DNA from: Niabella sp.
Lineage (GTDB): Bacteria > Bacteroidota > Bacteroidia > Chitinophagales > Chitinophagaceae
Assembly: GCA_027493055.1 (NCBI GenBank)
Contig: JAPUDO010000068.1
Span: 112,669 to 176,668 of the forward strand
Length of the DNA: 64,000 nucleotides
Reading direction: 5' to 3'
Positions 63,556-64,000 of this stretch are shown here, piece after piece. The position numbers and the translations under genes were made by a program. The number at the start of each line of letters is the position of its first letter. Within the stretch, counting starts at the first letter, position 1. A model generated the notes under the pieces. It searched no databases. It was not told the origin of the DNA and worked only from the letters and a program-made list of their open reading frames with translations.

Positions 63556-64000
63556 TTATTGTTTAAACGGATCAAAATAATTGATGCCCTCGTTTTTATA
63601 TAAAGTAAAATGCTGTTTCAGGTTATGAGTAAAAAGGGTATAGTTCTTTTTATCTTCGGACGACCAGGCCGTTTCTGCCAAAGCCGCGATCCTGGGATAC
63701 AGCATGAAATCGAGCCGGTAACTGTTGGTCATGGTCTCCGTCCATACGTTGGCCTGAACGCCAAGTACCTGCTTTTTATTGCCGGAAGTAACACCTGGCA
63801 GGCTCATGATATTGAAATCATACACATCCTTCAGCGGACTGTAGGCCTTTCCCCACTTGCGGCCAACGGTGTGCGTACTGTCCTGCACAAAATCAAAATA
63901 AAAGGGAAGACGCGGACAAAGCACTGTAGTGTATCCTTTGTTTAAAGCAGTTGCCAACTGATCCGGCTTATCGTGCCGCCACCAAAACACGATGGTTTTA
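63556..64000 (-). CDS. GH20 beta-N-acetylhexosaminidase, C-terminal part
   Basis: 148 codons in the window; the gene continues beyond base 64000 (the frame is open to the end). The C-terminal half of a GH20 barrel is clear: VLGVQANVWTETMTNSYRLDFMLYPRIAALAETAWSS in parts, with the conserved Trp and Glu of the substrate pocket. Removes terminal GlcNAc or GalNAc. The catalytic Asp-Glu pair would lie upstream, outside the window. Followed 10 bases later by the DUF2264 gene. Confidence 0.9.
   Translation of the reverse strand, partial: KTIVFWWRHDKPDQLATALNKGYTTVLCPRLPFYFDFVQDSTHTVGRKWGKAYSPLKDVYDFNIMSLPGVTSGNKKQVLGVQANVWTETMTNSYRLDFMLYPRIAALAETAWSSEDKKNYTLFTHNLKQHFTLYKNEGINYFDPFKQ

Overview
The window is chromosomal DNA from a member of the Bacteroidota, most likely family Chitinophagaceae. 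The evidence is a SusC/SusD pair, an alternative complex III joined to an aa3 oxidase cluster, a LytS/LytTR two-component pair, DUF4421 and TapB-like secreted proteins, TAnnTTTG-type -7 promoter boxes, and genes without strong Shine-Dalgarno sites. No tRNA, rRNA, CRISPR array, intact insertion sequence or prophage was seen.

Layout. 1-1.3 kb: 3' part of pyruvate formate-lyase with its terminator. 1.7-3.2 kb: accessory stretch with a Bro-N protein and an XRE-type regulator gene broken by an in-frame TAG. 3.5-18.8 kb (minus strand): one 12-gene respiratory operon, actABCDEF (alternative complex III), then cytochrome oxidase subunits II and I, heme o synthase, two subunit III genes and subunit IV, ending in a clear terminator. 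19-25 kb (plus): small membrane protein, purN, a two-domain arabinofuranosidase, a secreted regulatory-domain protein and an N-acyl-D-amino-acid deacylase. 25.5-32 kb: secreted proteins, an esterase, pirin, a fused alpha/beta 2-oxoacid dehydrogenase E1 with a Crp-type regulator behind it. 32-41 kb: DUF4421 protein, a VapC-type toxin pair, two M16 peptidases (one lacking the zinc motif, one intact) and, between them, a histidine kinase and LytTR regulator split by a small-ORF/nucleotidyltransferase cassette; then a retropepsin-PDZ protein. 41-52.5 kb (plus): a polysaccharide-utilisation-like locus (AraC regulator, SusC, SusD, arylsulfotransferase-like lipoprotein, GH130 mannosylglucose phosphorylase, secreted EEP phosphatase, GPH sugar symporter). 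52.7-54.3 kb: mqnC and an AhpD-like protein. 54.3-61.6 kb: nrfH-nrfA-resB-ccsA for nitrite ammonification and cytochrome c maturation, opposite an outer-membrane porin and a type II NADH dehydrogenase. 61.7-62.3 kb: DUF433/DUF5615 toxin-antitoxin pair. 62.3-64 kb: DUF2264 protein and the 3' part of a GH20 hexosaminidase.

How it works together. Menaquinone made by the futalosine route (mqnC) would be reduced by NDH-2 and oxidised either by alternative complex III plus aa3 oxidase (aerobic) or by NrfHA (nitrite to ammonium); pyruvate formate-lyase fits a facultatively anaerobic lifestyle. ResB/CcsA in the nrf operon would attach heme to these c-type cytochromes. Glycan capture (SusCD, GH130, GH51, GH20, DUF2264) supplies carbon.

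Most unusual items: the cassette inserted between the sensor kinase and its regulator, with traces of the original junction; a sugar locus built on a mannosylglucose phosphorylase with a sulfotransferase-like protein and a phosphoesterase but no glycanase; and respiratory-operon spacers filled with different families of short tandem repeats. Functions are assigned by reading protein motifs, without database searches. Coordinates of short sites were counted by hand and may be off by one or two bases.
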